Assembly (NCBI GenBank): GCA_021161405.1
Contig: JAGHAR010000074.1
Span: forward strand, 1 to 5,398
DNA: 5,398 nucleotides
DNA from: Candidatus Iainarchaeum sp.
GTDB taxonomy: Archaea; Iainarchaeota; Iainarchaeia; Iainarchaeales; JAGHAR01
Direction: 5' to 3'
How positions within the stretch are numbered: the first letter of the stretch is position 1; every line of letters begins with the position of its first letter. Under the pieces are notes generated by a model. That model saw only the letters and a list, made by a program, of their open reading frames with translations, did no database searches and was not told the origin of the DNA. A program made the position numbers and the translations under genes. Positions 1 through 5,398 of this stretch are shown here, one piece after another.

Positions 1-944
1 ATTAGGACCTGACGGAGAGTAATGATGAACACTAGAGCCCCTACATCGGACGGTTTTGGGCCTTGTTGAGCTTGATCTATTATACGCCCAACTAGGGGAA
101 GAGTCAGTGCCATTACTATTAGGTCAACCACATATATTTGCCCTCCTACTAAGCTTGTTAAGAAGTATCCAAGAGCTTCGGTTGCTGTTATTCCTGAAAG
201 ATTTGATACATATTGAATTCCCCCTATGAAAGCTATGAAGAAGAGAAAGGAAGCTATAGAGCTTGCGAGCAGAGTAATGGGGAATAAATGATAAAGGTCT
301 GCTATTGTTTGGTCTAGCGAGAATCCTTTGATTAGAAGTACTATTCCGATAATTAGCATAGATACATGCCATATATACCCGGGAATTAAGACGGAGAGGA
401 TTGCGTAAAGTAGGATAAATGTTCCAGGTATACCCAGCGTGTATTTCCTATACTGTTCCTCCTCCACCAATTTTCTTAGGTACCTTGCTAGCAAGACAAA
501 AGTTTCCTCCATGCTTCTTGATTGCTGCACTATTACTCTGCGCACCCCCACAACGGTTATGTATTTTTGTATTATTGGTAGAATTTCTTCGTCTGTTGGG
601 CCGTCGGAAACTAAAACGGCGTACTTATATCCTCCTCTAGCTATAATTTCGTTTAGCTCCTTTATTATTTTTACACCGGCTATTCCGCCTCCTTTTGGGC
701 TTCCCGCTATTACAGCTACTTCTACATTTTCTATTCCCTCTTCATTTTTCAGCCTCCTATATTCATTAATGGCAGCAAACATAGCATTTGCATCGGAATC
801 TTCCGGATCGGTTAACGCATACTTTAACGCTACATTAAGAACCTGTTTCTCGCCGACTATTGGAGTTTTTATGCCGAGTTTTTCCCCTACGTCATTGTCT
901 ATGTCAACACAAAGTACTAGCATTCCTTCCTCGCTCTGTACCAT
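1..944 (-). CDS. DUF373 family membrane protein (C-terminus cut by window edge)
   Basis: Reading the minus strand from ATG at 944 gives 314 uninterrupted codons to the left edge, so the stop lies outside. The cytosolic N-terminal half carries hallmarks I recognise from archaeal DUF373: LCVDIDNDVGEKLGIKTP at about residues 11-28, DPEDSDANAMFAAI at 46-59 and SDGPTDEEILP at 113-123. From about residue 171 the protein becomes a membrane domain, with hydrophobic stretches near 171-187, 192-207, 222-242 and 262-285 and another beginning near 301. The biochemical function of the family is unknown; the acidic soluble half ahead of a multi-pass domain suggests a sensing or transport role, but that is inference. 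Start: a stop codon in frame at 951-953 limits the choice to GTG at 947 or ATG at 944, both behind GAGGT at 956-960. It lies downstream of the coiled-coil gene on the same strand, 77-80 bp away. Confidence 0.88.
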   Translation of the reverse strand, partial: MVQSEEGMLVLCVDIDNDVGEKLGIKTPIVGEKQVLNVALKYALTDPEDSDANAMFAAINEYRRLKNEEGIENVEVAVIAGSPKGGGIAGVKIIKELNEIIARGGYKYAVLVSDGPTDEEILPIIQKYITVVGVRRVIVQQSRSMEETFVLLARYLRKLVEEEQYRKYTLGIPGTFILLYAILSVLIPGYIWHVSMLIIGIVLLIKGFSLDQTIADLYHLFPITLLASSIASFLFFIAFIGGIQYVSNLSGITATEALGYFLTSLVGGQIYVVDLIVMALTLPLVGRIIDQAQQGPKPSDVGALVFIITLRQVL

Positions 945-955
945 CACTACCTACT

Positions 956-960
956 ACCTC
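956..960 (-). promoter_or_regulatory. ribosome binding site of the DUF373 gene
   Basis: On the minus strand GAGGT matches the archaeal anti-Shine-Dalgarno sequence. It stands 8 nt before GTG at 947 and 11 nt before ATG at 944, so spacing slightly favours the GTG. The two starts differ by one residue. Confidence 0.5.
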
Positions 961-993
961 ACTTAATTGTATTAAAATAGTGTTAAGATAAAG

Positions 994-1005
994 ATAATAT
1001 TTATT
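994..1005 (-). promoter_or_regulatory. possible TATA box for the DUF373 gene
   Basis: In the gap after the coiled-coil gene the minus strand reads GCGAAAATAAATATTATC: a purine-rich BRE-like stretch followed by an AT-only TATA-like core. A start about 25 nt downstream would fall near 974, leaving a leader of some 27-30 nt that contains the GAGGT site. The region is AT-rich throughout, so chance matches are likely; co-transcription with the upstream coiled-coil gene is the alternative. Confidence 0.3.
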
Positions 1006-1024
1006 TTCGCAGTGTCGTCTCTGA

Positions 1025-1963
1025 CTATTTTGTTTGTACTAAGTTAAACTCAACAAGTAGTTTAAATTCTTCTAGTGTAAGCGGTTCGCCACGCTTGTAT
1101 TTCTCTAGTACTTTCTGCGCTTCTTTCCACATGACTTTTCTTCTTTCTTCGGCTTTCTTTGAGAGTATAGTCGCCTTGTATAGGATACTTACTTTCTCTA
1201 GCTCTTCATTTAGCGTTGCTAGTTCAGCCTTCTTTTCGAGATATTTTGCGTGATATTCGTTTGCTTGGTTTCTAAGTTCCTCTCTTTTCTCCTTTAAAGC
1301 ATCTCTTTCACTCTTAAGTTCGTCACGCTTCTTCTTTAACTCCATATATTCTTTCTTGATTTTCAAATATTCCTCGGAGATCGCCTTCAGCTCATCCGCC
1401 GCTCTTGAATACTCGTTCTTTAACTGTGTTATCTTTTCGTTTAAATCACTTATTTCGAGCCTTAGTTTTTCATACTCTCTAGCACGCGTTAAGATAGACT
1501 CTATTTGATTCATTCTTTCAACATAGAATCGCTCAGCTTCTGGAGAAAGGGTCTTAGTTTGATACTCCCATTCAAGTCTTCTTAGTTCTTCTTCTAGGCG
1601 TTCGATGTTTACTCGCCTATTCCCCATTAAGCTCTTTAATTCTTTGATACGCTGCAGTTTTTCTCTTCTCTCTTCCACTAACTGGGTGATAGCTACACGA
1701 AGCGTAGATTTTACCTCTTTAAGGGATTTTATTTTTTCCAGCATCTTGTTCCTCATTTCGCGAAGCTCTTTTAACCTGTCAACATCTTTAAGCAGTTCTT
1801 CACGTATCTCCCTGATCCTTGCTGAAAGTTCCTTTACTTTTGCATTTAACTCGTCTCTTTTTTGCCTGAGTTCGTTCACTTCACCTTCCAGAACTTTTAC
1901 CTTTTCTCTGAGTTCGTTTAGTTTCTGTTTCAACGCTTGAGGATCTTCTAAAGGTTGTGTCAT
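1025..1963 (-). CDS. COG1340-type archaeal coiled-coil protein
   Basis: A 312-residue, highly charged protein built almost wholly of Glu, Lys, Arg and Leu heptads, with no signal peptide or membrane segment. A first coiled-coil arm covers about residues 11-130. A short conserved break follows, LEWEYQTKTLSPEAERFY at about 130-147, and a second arm runs to about 265. The C-terminal tail, with EKYKRGEPLTLEEFKLL at about 287-303, is probably a small folded unit. The break motif and the KxGExLTxEE tail are what I recognise from the uncharacterised archaeal COG1340 family; the two arms may fold back as an antiparallel hairpin (inference). Such proteins are sometimes mislabelled as phosphoserine phosphatase or SMC, but no ATPase or phosphatase motif is present. 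The ATG at 1963 follows GAGGGTG at 8 nt and a good TATA box further up. It is divergent from the zinc-ribbon gene and precedes DUF373 on the same strand. Confidence 0.9.
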   Translation of the reverse strand: MTQPLEDPQALKQKLNELREKVKVLEGEVNELRQKRDELNAKVKELSARIREIREELLKDVDRLKELREMRNKMLEKIKSLKEVKSTLRVAITQLVEERREKLQRIKELKSLMGNRRVNIERLEEELRRLEWEYQTKTLSPEAERFYVERMNQIESILTRAREYEKLRLEISDLNEKITQLKNEYSRAADELKAISEEYLKIKKEYMELKKKRDELKSERDALKEKREELRNQANEYHAKYLEKKAELATLNEELEKVSILYKATILSKKAEERRKVMWKEAQKVLEKYKRGEPLTLEEFKLLVEFNLVQTK

Positions 1964-1971
1964 TCAATAGG

Positions 1972-1978
1972 CACCCTC
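1972..1978 (-). promoter_or_regulatory. ribosome binding site of the coiled-coil gene
   Basis: GAGGGTG on the minus strand resembles the archaeal consensus GGAGGTG and stands 8 nt before ATG at 1963. It supports that start codon. Confidence 0.55.
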
Positions 1979-2023
1979 AGCACCGTTGCATTAAACTACT
2001 GCGAAAAGCCTATTTCAATACCC

Positions 2024-2032
2024 ATATTTATA
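2024..2032 (-). promoter_or_regulatory. TATA box of the coiled-coil gene
   Basis: The minus strand reads GAAGAG followed by TATAAATAT, a near-ideal archaeal TATA box with a purine-rich BRE-like element ahead of it. Transcription would start about 25-27 nt downstream, near 2002. That gives a leader of about 40 nt, with the ribosome binding site close to its end. This is the clearest promoter in the window. Confidence 0.55.
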
Positions 2033-2054
2033 CTCTTCTATGCAGAATATTACT

Positions 2055-2067
2055 CCAAAGATTTTGG
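2055..2067. repeat. small inverted repeat in the divergent promoter region
   Basis: CCAAA and TTTGG form a 5-bp inverted repeat around a 3-nt spacer. It lies directly upstream of the plus-strand TATA-like box and about 23 bp upstream of the minus-strand one, where an operator for a dimeric regulator could sit. A repeat this short in AT-rich DNA may be chance. Confidence 0.25.
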
Positions 2068-2073
2068 TCTAAA

Positions 2074-2083
2074 TTTTTAATAA
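2074..2083 (+). promoter_or_regulatory. TATA-like box of the zinc-ribbon/GPN operon, probable leaderless start
   Basis: TTTTTAATAA is centred about 27 nt before ATG at 2106, so transcription would begin at or next to the start codon. No Shine-Dalgarno-like sequence is present between the box and the ATG. Both facts point to a leaderless transcript, which is common in archaea. Confidence 0.45.
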
Positions 2084-2105
2084 CCCAAAGTGCATTTTTA
2101 ACGCG

Positions 2106-2303
2106 ATGCCACGATGCCCAGAATGTAACGGCTACATGAAATACGATAGACGACTTAAGGTTTATATCTGCACAAACTGTGGACTAATGCTAACTAGAGA
2201 TGAGATTGAAAAATACAGGAGACGTAATTACGTAGAAGAAGATGAAAAAAGCGAAATAGAAGAATATTATGAATGGTGGATAAAGGGGAATAAATCTCCG
2301 TGA
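2106..2303 (+). CDS. small zinc-ribbon protein upstream of the GPN GTPase
   Basis: A 65-residue protein with one zinc ribbon: C4-x2-C7 and C22-x2-C25 (RCPEC and ICTNCG) flank a strand-rich stretch containing GYMKYDRRLKVY. This knuckle resembles the zinc ribbons of transcription factor TFB and of RNA polymerase small subunits and TFS. The remaining 40 residues are charged and predicted helical (DEIEKYRRRNY followed by an acidic run and EYYEWW), with no second ribbon, so it is not full-length TFS. The start is ATG at 2106, with a TATA-like box at the leaderless distance and no ribosome binding site; another ATG at 2114 is out of frame. Its TGA stop overlaps the GTG start of the GPN gene in GTGA, so translation of the two is probably coupled. 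A nucleic-acid or polymerase-related role is inference; the exact family is not known to me. Confidence 0.85.
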   Translation: MPRCPECNGYMKYDRRLKVYICTNCGLMLTRDEIEKYRRRNYVEEDEKSEIEEYYEWWIKGNKSP

Positions 2304-3067
2304 AAAAGTTAGCAATTTTCATAGTTGGACCTGCAGGAAGTGGAAAAACGACTCTTACAGCTAGTTTATCAGACTTTCTTAAGGCAAATGACGTGCCTGT
2401 TGAAACCATAAACCTAGACCCAGCAGCGGAAAAAATACCTTATCTGCCTGATCTCGATGTTAGGGAATACGTGTTCGCTCCCAAAATTATGCATGCACAC
2501 AGACTTGGTCCTAACGGTGCTATAGTTGTAGCTACGGATTTAATGGTAGAACATCTTCCGAAGCTTATTGAACGAATAAGCTTGGATGAAGGCTTGATAT
2601 TAATTGATACCCCAGGTCAAATGGAGGTTTTTGTCTTTAGAAAAAGTGGCGAAGCAATTTATCAACAATTTCGGGATGCCGATATTCATATTTTAACGAT
2701 TTTTGTAGTTGATACAATTCTTGCTTCATCGCCATCTCTCTTTGTTTCCTCTCTTTTCTTGTCTGCTTCCACTTACTATCGATATCTTACTCCATTTATC
2801 CAAGTGTTTAATAAAGTTGATTTAGTCCGAGAAGACGTTAAAGAGAAGATCTTGACGTGGATAAATTCTCGTGAAAACCTGTTGCGTGCACTTGATGCAG
2901 AATTGATTGGCGAACAGAGGACAATAAATACAAAAATTGTGAATTTAATCGAAGATTTTCTGGAAATTGCACCTATATTCTTTGTTTCGGCTACGAAAAT
3001 GTATGGCTACACTGAATTGGTTGCAGAAATTTTGAGACATTTTACTGGCGGCGATGTTGTCTACTAG
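2300..3067 (+). CDS. GPN-loop GTPase
   Basis: A 255-residue cytosolic GTPase of the usual length for archaeal members such as Pyrococcus abyssi PAB0955. In order: Walker A/G1 GPAGSGKTT at 10-18, LDPA at 39-42, the diagnostic Gly-Pro-Asn at 70-72 within LGPNGA, G3 DTPGQ at 103-107, G4 NKVD at 171-174 and G5-like SATK at 230-233. All key residues are present. GPN proteins dimerise, and the GPN loop of one subunit reaches into the active site of the other; eukaryotic paralogues are needed for RNA polymerase II assembly and nuclear import. The archaeal role is not settled. The GTG at 2300 is the chosen start because the P-loop begins only ten residues in, GGGG lies shortly upstream, and the codon overlaps the preceding TGA by 4 nt. 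The 3' end overlaps the convergent four-cysteine gene by 26 bp. Confidence 0.95.
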   Translation: MKKLAIFIVGPAGSGKTTLTASLSDFLKANDVPVETINLDPAAEKIPYLPDLDVREYVFAPKIMHAHRLGPNGAIVVATDLMVEHLPKLIERISLDEGLILIDTPGQMEVFVFRKSGEAIYQQFRDADIHILTIFVVDTILASSPSLFVSSLFLSASTYYRYLTPFIQVFNKVDLVREDVKEKILTWINSRENLLRALDAELIGEQRTINTKIVNLIEDFLEIAPIFFVSATKMYGYTELVAEILRHFTGGDVVY

Positions 3068-3440
3068 TTTCTCGGGAATTCTCCATTTTTTCGTAAGCTT
3101 TGACAACTTCGATGGCAAATCTACCGTCTATAAGGTCAATATGTTCCTGAAGATTTTGGGGCCCTTCTTTCTCAACTTTTTCAACAAATTTTTCGATAGG
3201 CATACTGTATCTTTTCTCGATTTCTGCAACTAGTTTTTGGAACGTTTCTTTTGTGAAAGAACCGTAATCTTCGAAGCATGGTGGTGGGCTTTTTAACAGG
3301 ATACCTATCTTACTGACAAGTATGCATGTTTCTGGGTTTCTTATCTGGGGGCATATTTCCCTGCAGTGTGTTAAAATGTACCGATATAACCGTTTTAGCT
3401 CGTCCAAAGATAATATAACCTTTCCGTCTTGAATTTCCAT
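3042..3440 (-). CDS. unrecognised small protein with four cysteines
   Basis: I do not recognise this family. The product is 132 residues from ATG at 3440 (137 from ATG at 3455) and soluble, with no signal or membrane segment. It opens with a strand-like EIQDGKVILSLDEL and helix, then has H25-C26-x3-C30-x8-C39-x15-C55, ending in SPPPCF. The second half is mostly charged helix (IEKRYSMPIEKFVEKVEKEG) with a basic, disordered-looking tail. Four cysteines and a neighbouring His in 31 residues could bind zinc or an iron-sulfur cluster; this is inference. It appears genuinely coding because its composition is protein-like and it sits only 21-36 bp behind HPS on the same strand, suggesting an operon. 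ATG 3440 is preferred because GAGGAG lies just before it, although that spacing is tight. The last eight or so codons are antisense to the GPN gene. Confidence 0.7.
   Translation of the reverse strand: MEIQDGKVILSLDELKRLYRYILTHCREICPQIRNPETCILVSKIGILLKSPPPCFEDYGSFTKETFQKLVAEIEKRYSMPIEKFVEKVEKEGPQNLQEHIDLIDGRFAIEVVKAYEKMENSRETSRQHRRQ
3086..3091 (+). terminator. possible poly-T terminator after the GPN gene
   Basis: A run of six T on the plus strand begins 19 nt after the GPN stop. Archaeal polymerases often stop at such runs without a hairpin. It lies inside the convergent gene, and other short T runs occur in the window, so support is weak. Confidence 0.25.
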
Positions 3441-3442
3441 GG

Positions 3443-3448
3443 CTCCTC
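3443..3448 (-). promoter_or_regulatory. ribosome binding site deciding the start of the four-cysteine gene
   Basis: GAGGAG on the minus strand stands 2 nt before ATG at 3440; its GAGG core is 4 nt away. ATG at 3455 has only AGGT at very short distance, so the downstream start is preferred. Confidence 0.4.
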
Positions 3449-3469
3449 TTCGCATTAACCTATTTTTAA

Positions 3470-3483
3470 CAGTTAATTAACTG
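3470..3483. repeat. perfect 14-bp palindrome across the HPS stop codon
   Basis: CAGTTAATTAACTG reads identically on both strands. It covers the last codons and stop of HPS and lies 15-30 bp upstream of the two candidate starts of the four-cysteine gene. It could be an operator or promoter element for that gene, or a coincidence of AT-rich DNA. The palindrome itself is certain; its function is not. Confidence 0.4.
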
Positions 3484-4130
3484 ATCGCTGCTAAAACTTG
3501 TTTAGTAGCTTTTAGCGGATTTCTTGCGCGGGTTATATAGCCTCCTACAACGATTATATCTACACCAATACGTGAAAGTGTTTCAGCCGTTTTAGGCGTT
3601 ATTCCTCCTGCTGCAGCCAAGATTGTTTGAGGAAAGTTTTCTCGAAGTTTAGAGATTTCATCTATTAAATCTTCCATTGTTATTCCTCTTCTTCGTTGCA
3701 CATCAACACCTATATGAAGACAAAAAGCTTCAACACCCAACTCTTGTAGTTCGGTGATTGCTAAGTATGGATCGCTATTGTTAATTAGATCTACTACAAT
3801 CTTGCCCCCATATATATTTGCAACTTCTATCATGTCTTTTATGGTTTCACTAGCAGCAAAGGATAACGCTGAAACATATTTGGCGCCTGCTCTAAATGCT
3901 ATTTCAGCTTCAACACAACCAGCATCTATAGTTTTAGTATCAGCAAAGACGCTTACTCCTTTACTAATTTCCTTTAAAAGAGTTATAGCTTTCACGCCAT
4001 GTGATTTTATGAGGGGGGTACCTGCCTCTATTATTATATTTTCTTCTCTAACTTCGTTGATTATCTCCTTAGCTATTTGTAACGCATAGTCTAAGTTTGT
4101 TAAGTCAAGTGCAATTTGAAGCTTGGACAA
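3477..4130 (-). CDS. hxlA: 3-hexulose-6-phosphate synthase (OMPDC superfamily)
   Basis: A 217-residue TIM-barrel aldolase that interconverts formaldehyde plus ribulose 5-phosphate and 3-hexulose 6-phosphate. In archaea lacking the oxidative pentose phosphate pathway it runs towards ribulose 5-phosphate, with PHI supplying the hexulose from fructose 6-phosphate. Motifs in order: ALDL at 7-10, EAGTPLIKSHG at 35-45, the metal/catalytic D64-x-K66-x-x-D69 in ADTKTIDAG, HIGVDVQ at 139-145, AGGIT at 174-178 and the phosphate-gripping VVGGYIT at 194-200. Length matches a single-domain enzyme; neither Fae nor PHI is fused to it. The start is taken as TTG at 4130, because GAGG lies 8 nt before it and the barrel begins at once; an upstream TTG at 4157 would add nine residues unlike the family. 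It follows the COG2403 gene by 33 bp. A related decarboxylase acting on another sugar phosphate is the main alternative. Confidence 0.88.
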   Translation of the reverse strand: MSKLQIALDLTNLDYALQIAKEIINEVREENIIIEAGTPLIKSHGVKAITLLKEISKGVSVFADTKTIDAGCVEAEIAFRAGAKYVSALSFAASETIKDMIEVANIYGGKIVVDLINNSDPYLAITELQELGVEAFCLHIGVDVQRRRGITMEDLIDEISKLRENFPQTILAAAGGITPKTAETLSRIGVDIIVVGGYITRARNPLKATKQVLAAIS

Positions 4131-4138
4131 ATAAACCG

Positions 4139-4142
4139 CCTC
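4139..4142 (-). promoter_or_regulatory. ribosome binding site deciding the TTG start of HPS
   Basis: GAGG, within AGAGGCGGT on the minus strand, stands 8 nt before TTG at 4130. With the upstream TTG at 4157 this site would lie inside the coding sequence, so the shorter protein is preferred. Confidence 0.5.
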
Positions 4143-4163
4143 TAAGCAATAAAACAACTTTGC

Positions 4164-5398
4164 TTAATGTAATATTTTCCTCTTTTTCATCAGTTCGTAG
4201 ATCACGTTTTGAAGAGACGGAACCTCTACGTCTTTAATCTCATAGGAGACTCTAACTACTGGCTTGTTAAGATTTAGATACCTAGAAATATCCGAGGGGG
4301 TTCCAAGCACAATAACATCCGCTTCAACTTCATTTATGACTTGTTCTAGCTCCTTCATCTGTTTCTCCCCGTAGCCAAGAGCAGGAAGGACGGGGCCTAT
4401 GTGTTTATATTTCTCGAAGGCTTTTCGAATAGACTCTATAGCGTAGGGCCTCGGGTCAACGATTTCTTTCGCTCCGCATTTCTTTGCGGCTATATAGCCC
4501 GCCGCAAAGCTTAAATGACCGTGAGTGACCGTAGGGCCGTCTTCTACTACAAGTACCTTTTTGCCTCTAATTAATTCTGGATTATCTACCGATAATTCAG
4601 AAGCTACTTTCACAATAACGGCCCCGGGATTTATTTTACGCACGTTTTCAACTACCTTTTCGATGTTTTCCTTTGGTGCAACGTTGATCTTGTTAACAAC
4701 TATTATGTCCGCCATCCGAGTATTTACTCCGCCAGGAAATGATTCTACTTCTCCTCCTGGACGCAGGGGATCTACTACTGTAATCCATATATCTGGCTTG
4801 TAGAAAGGCCAGTCATTATTTCCTCCATCCCATAAAATAATATCTGCTTCGTTCACAGCATGTTTCAAAATTTCCCCGTAATCAACACCCGCGTAAACTA
4901 TGTTTCCCATTCTTATATGACTCTCATACTCTTCTCTCTCTTCTATCGTGCACTTATATTTCTCGAGGTCTTCAAGTTTTTCGAAGCGTTGCCAAGATGG
5001 CTCAAAGCTTCCATATGCCATGGGATGCCGAATAATTACAAACTTGACTTTCTGTTCCCTAAGGTAACGAGAAATGTAACGTGAAACCGTACTTTTGCCA
5101 GCACCTGTACGGGATGCGCAAACAGCTATCACGGGCTTAGGCGATTTTATCATTGTTTGTTCTGGTGATGGTATTGAAAACTTTGCACCAGCACTTAAGA
5201 CCTTGGACATTATTTCCATAAACTCGTTGCACTCAATGTCACTATAGGATAGATACGCTTCCTCTACCCCTTTTTCTTTAATTATTTCTTCGAGATCTTC
5301 TTGTGGTAATATTGGTATACCGCTGGGATATAGCGGTCCAGCTAAGCTTGGAGGATAAGTTCTGTTAGAAATATTTGGTATTTGAGTGGCAGTAAAAG
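4164..5398 (-). CDS. COG2403 predicted GTPase, cyclic 2,3-diphosphoglycerate synthetase-like (5' end beyond window)
   Basis: The frame stays open from the stop at 4164 to the right edge, giving 410 visible residues; only a few tens are probably missing. An ATG at 5219 is not the real start, since the codons before it encode the family's N-terminal domain: TATQIPN at 2-8, YPPSLAG at 14-20 and LYPSGIPI at 22-29. A P-loop follows, SRTGAGKS at 95-102, with Ser where the classical Walker A has its first Gly, as I recall for this family. Next are LWDGGNNDWPFYKPD at about 188-202, PGGEVESFPGG near 213-223, VVNKIN at 233-238 and GPTVTHGH at 287-294. The family includes Methanothermus CpgS, which closes 2,3-diphosphoglycerate into the cyclic thermoprotectant using ATP, but most members are uncharacterised, so that activity is only a possibility. 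It is the first visible gene of the cluster leading into HPS. Confidence 0.85.
   Translation of the reverse strand, partial: FTATQIPNISNRTYPPSLAGPLYPSGIPILPQEDLEEIIKEKGVEEAYLSYSDIECNEFMEIMSKVLSAGAKFSIPSPEQTMIKSPKPVIAVCASRTGAGKSTVSRYISRYLREQKVKFVIIRHPMAYGSFEPSWQRFEKLEDLEKYKCTIEEREEYESHIRMGNIVYAGVDYGEILKHAVNEADIILWDGGNNDWPFYKPDIWITVVDPLRPGGEVESFPGGVNTRMADIIVVNKINVAPKENIEKVVENVRKINPGAVIVKVASELSVDNPELIRGKKVLVVEDGPTVTHGHLSFAAGYIAAKKCGAKEIVDPRPYAIESIRKAFEKYKHIGPVLPALGYGEKQMKELEQVINEVEADVIVLGTPSDISRYLNLNKPVVRVSYEIKDVEVPSLQNVIYELMKKRKILH

Noticed and set aside
124..372. An 82-codon minus-strand frame
   Set aside because: It lies in another frame inside the DUF373 membrane domain, which is open through the whole stretch; the product is basic and low-complexity.
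439..966. A 175-codon plus-strand open frame opposite DUF373
   Set aside because: It is the antisense of a recognisable DUF373 gene. Its product is Ser/Thr/Phe-rich with no family resemblance, as expected of a mirror frame.
1605..1940. A 111-codon plus-strand frame rich in Ser and Phe
   Set aside because: It is the reverse complement of Glu/Lys-rich coiled-coil codons, which always yields Ser/Phe/Leu-rich false frames.
1025..1963. SMC, Rad50 or phosphoserine phosphatase identity for the coiled-coil protein
   Set aside because: There is no Walker A, Walker B, ABC signature or haloacid-dehalogenase DxDxT motif; the break and tail motifs fit COG1340.
2104..2119. CGATGCC repeated twice around the zinc-ribbon start
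   Set aside because: Two short copies, one within the first codons; most simply explained by chance.
1957..2139. A 60-codon plus-strand frame across the divergent promoter region
   Set aside because: It runs through both TATA boxes and overlaps the zinc-ribbon gene in a different frame; its product shows no domain.
3754..4089. A 111-codon plus-strand frame opposite HPS
   Set aside because: HPS motifs are intact on the minus strand; the plus frame has none.
4165..4180. TATA-like AAAATATTA at the 3' end of the COG2403 gene as a separate HPS promoter
   Set aside because: The spacing to a start near 4147 would fit, but it consists of the Lys-Ile-Leu codons of the upstream gene in AT-rich DNA, so it is too weak to annotate.
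4525..5084. Plus-strand frames of 92 and 74 codons (4525-4803 and 4860-5084)
   Set aside because: Both mirror the COG2403 gene and carry no recognisable motif.
5217..5219. ATG as the start of the COG2403 gene
   Set aside because: The frame stays open upstream to the edge and encodes family-typical residues (TATQIPN, YPPSLAG, LYPSGIPI), so this Met is internal.

Overview
This is archaeal chromosomal DNA with seven protein genes and no sign of mobile DNA. The evidence is the gene families: a DUF373 membrane protein, a COG1340 coiled-coil protein, a GPN-loop GTPase, a stand-alone 3-hexulose-6-phosphate synthase (HPS) and a COG2403 GTPase resembling cyclic 2,3-diphosphoglycerate synthetase. Supporting signs are TATA-like boxes about 25-28 bp ahead of expected transcript starts, a probable leaderless gene, GTG and TTG starts, and frequent AGA/AGG arginine codons. 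The DNA is AT-rich (roughly 40% G+C by eye). A lineage in or near the Thermoproteota (TACK group) is a reasonable guess, but the window alone does not settle it.

Layout. The left part (1-1963) is on the minus strand: the COG1340 coiled-coil gene comes first, followed 77-80 bp later by a DUF373 gene whose C-terminus runs off the left edge. A 142-bp divergent promoter region (1964-2105) separates these from a plus-strand pair: a 65-residue zinc ribbon and a GPN-loop GTPase, coupled by a 4-base stop/start overlap. The right half (3042-5398) is a minus-strand cluster read from right to left: the COG2403 GTPase (5' end beyond the right edge), HPS, and a small unrecognised four-cysteine protein. 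The last of these converges on the GPN gene and overlaps its 3' end by 26 bp.

How the genes may work together. The zinc ribbon and GPN GTPase look like one translationally coupled unit. Eukaryotic GPN proteins act in RNA polymerase assembly, so an information-processing role for the pair is a fair inference. HPS is a central-carbon enzyme; in archaea without a classical oxidative pentose phosphate route it runs in reverse to make ribulose 5-phosphate. Its partner isomerase (PHI) is neither fused to it nor in this window. The flanking COG2403 and four-cysteine genes are the least understood parts. No RNA gene, CRISPR array, insertion sequence or long repeat was seen. No stretch over 300 bases lacks a gene; the largest gap is the 142-bp divergent region.
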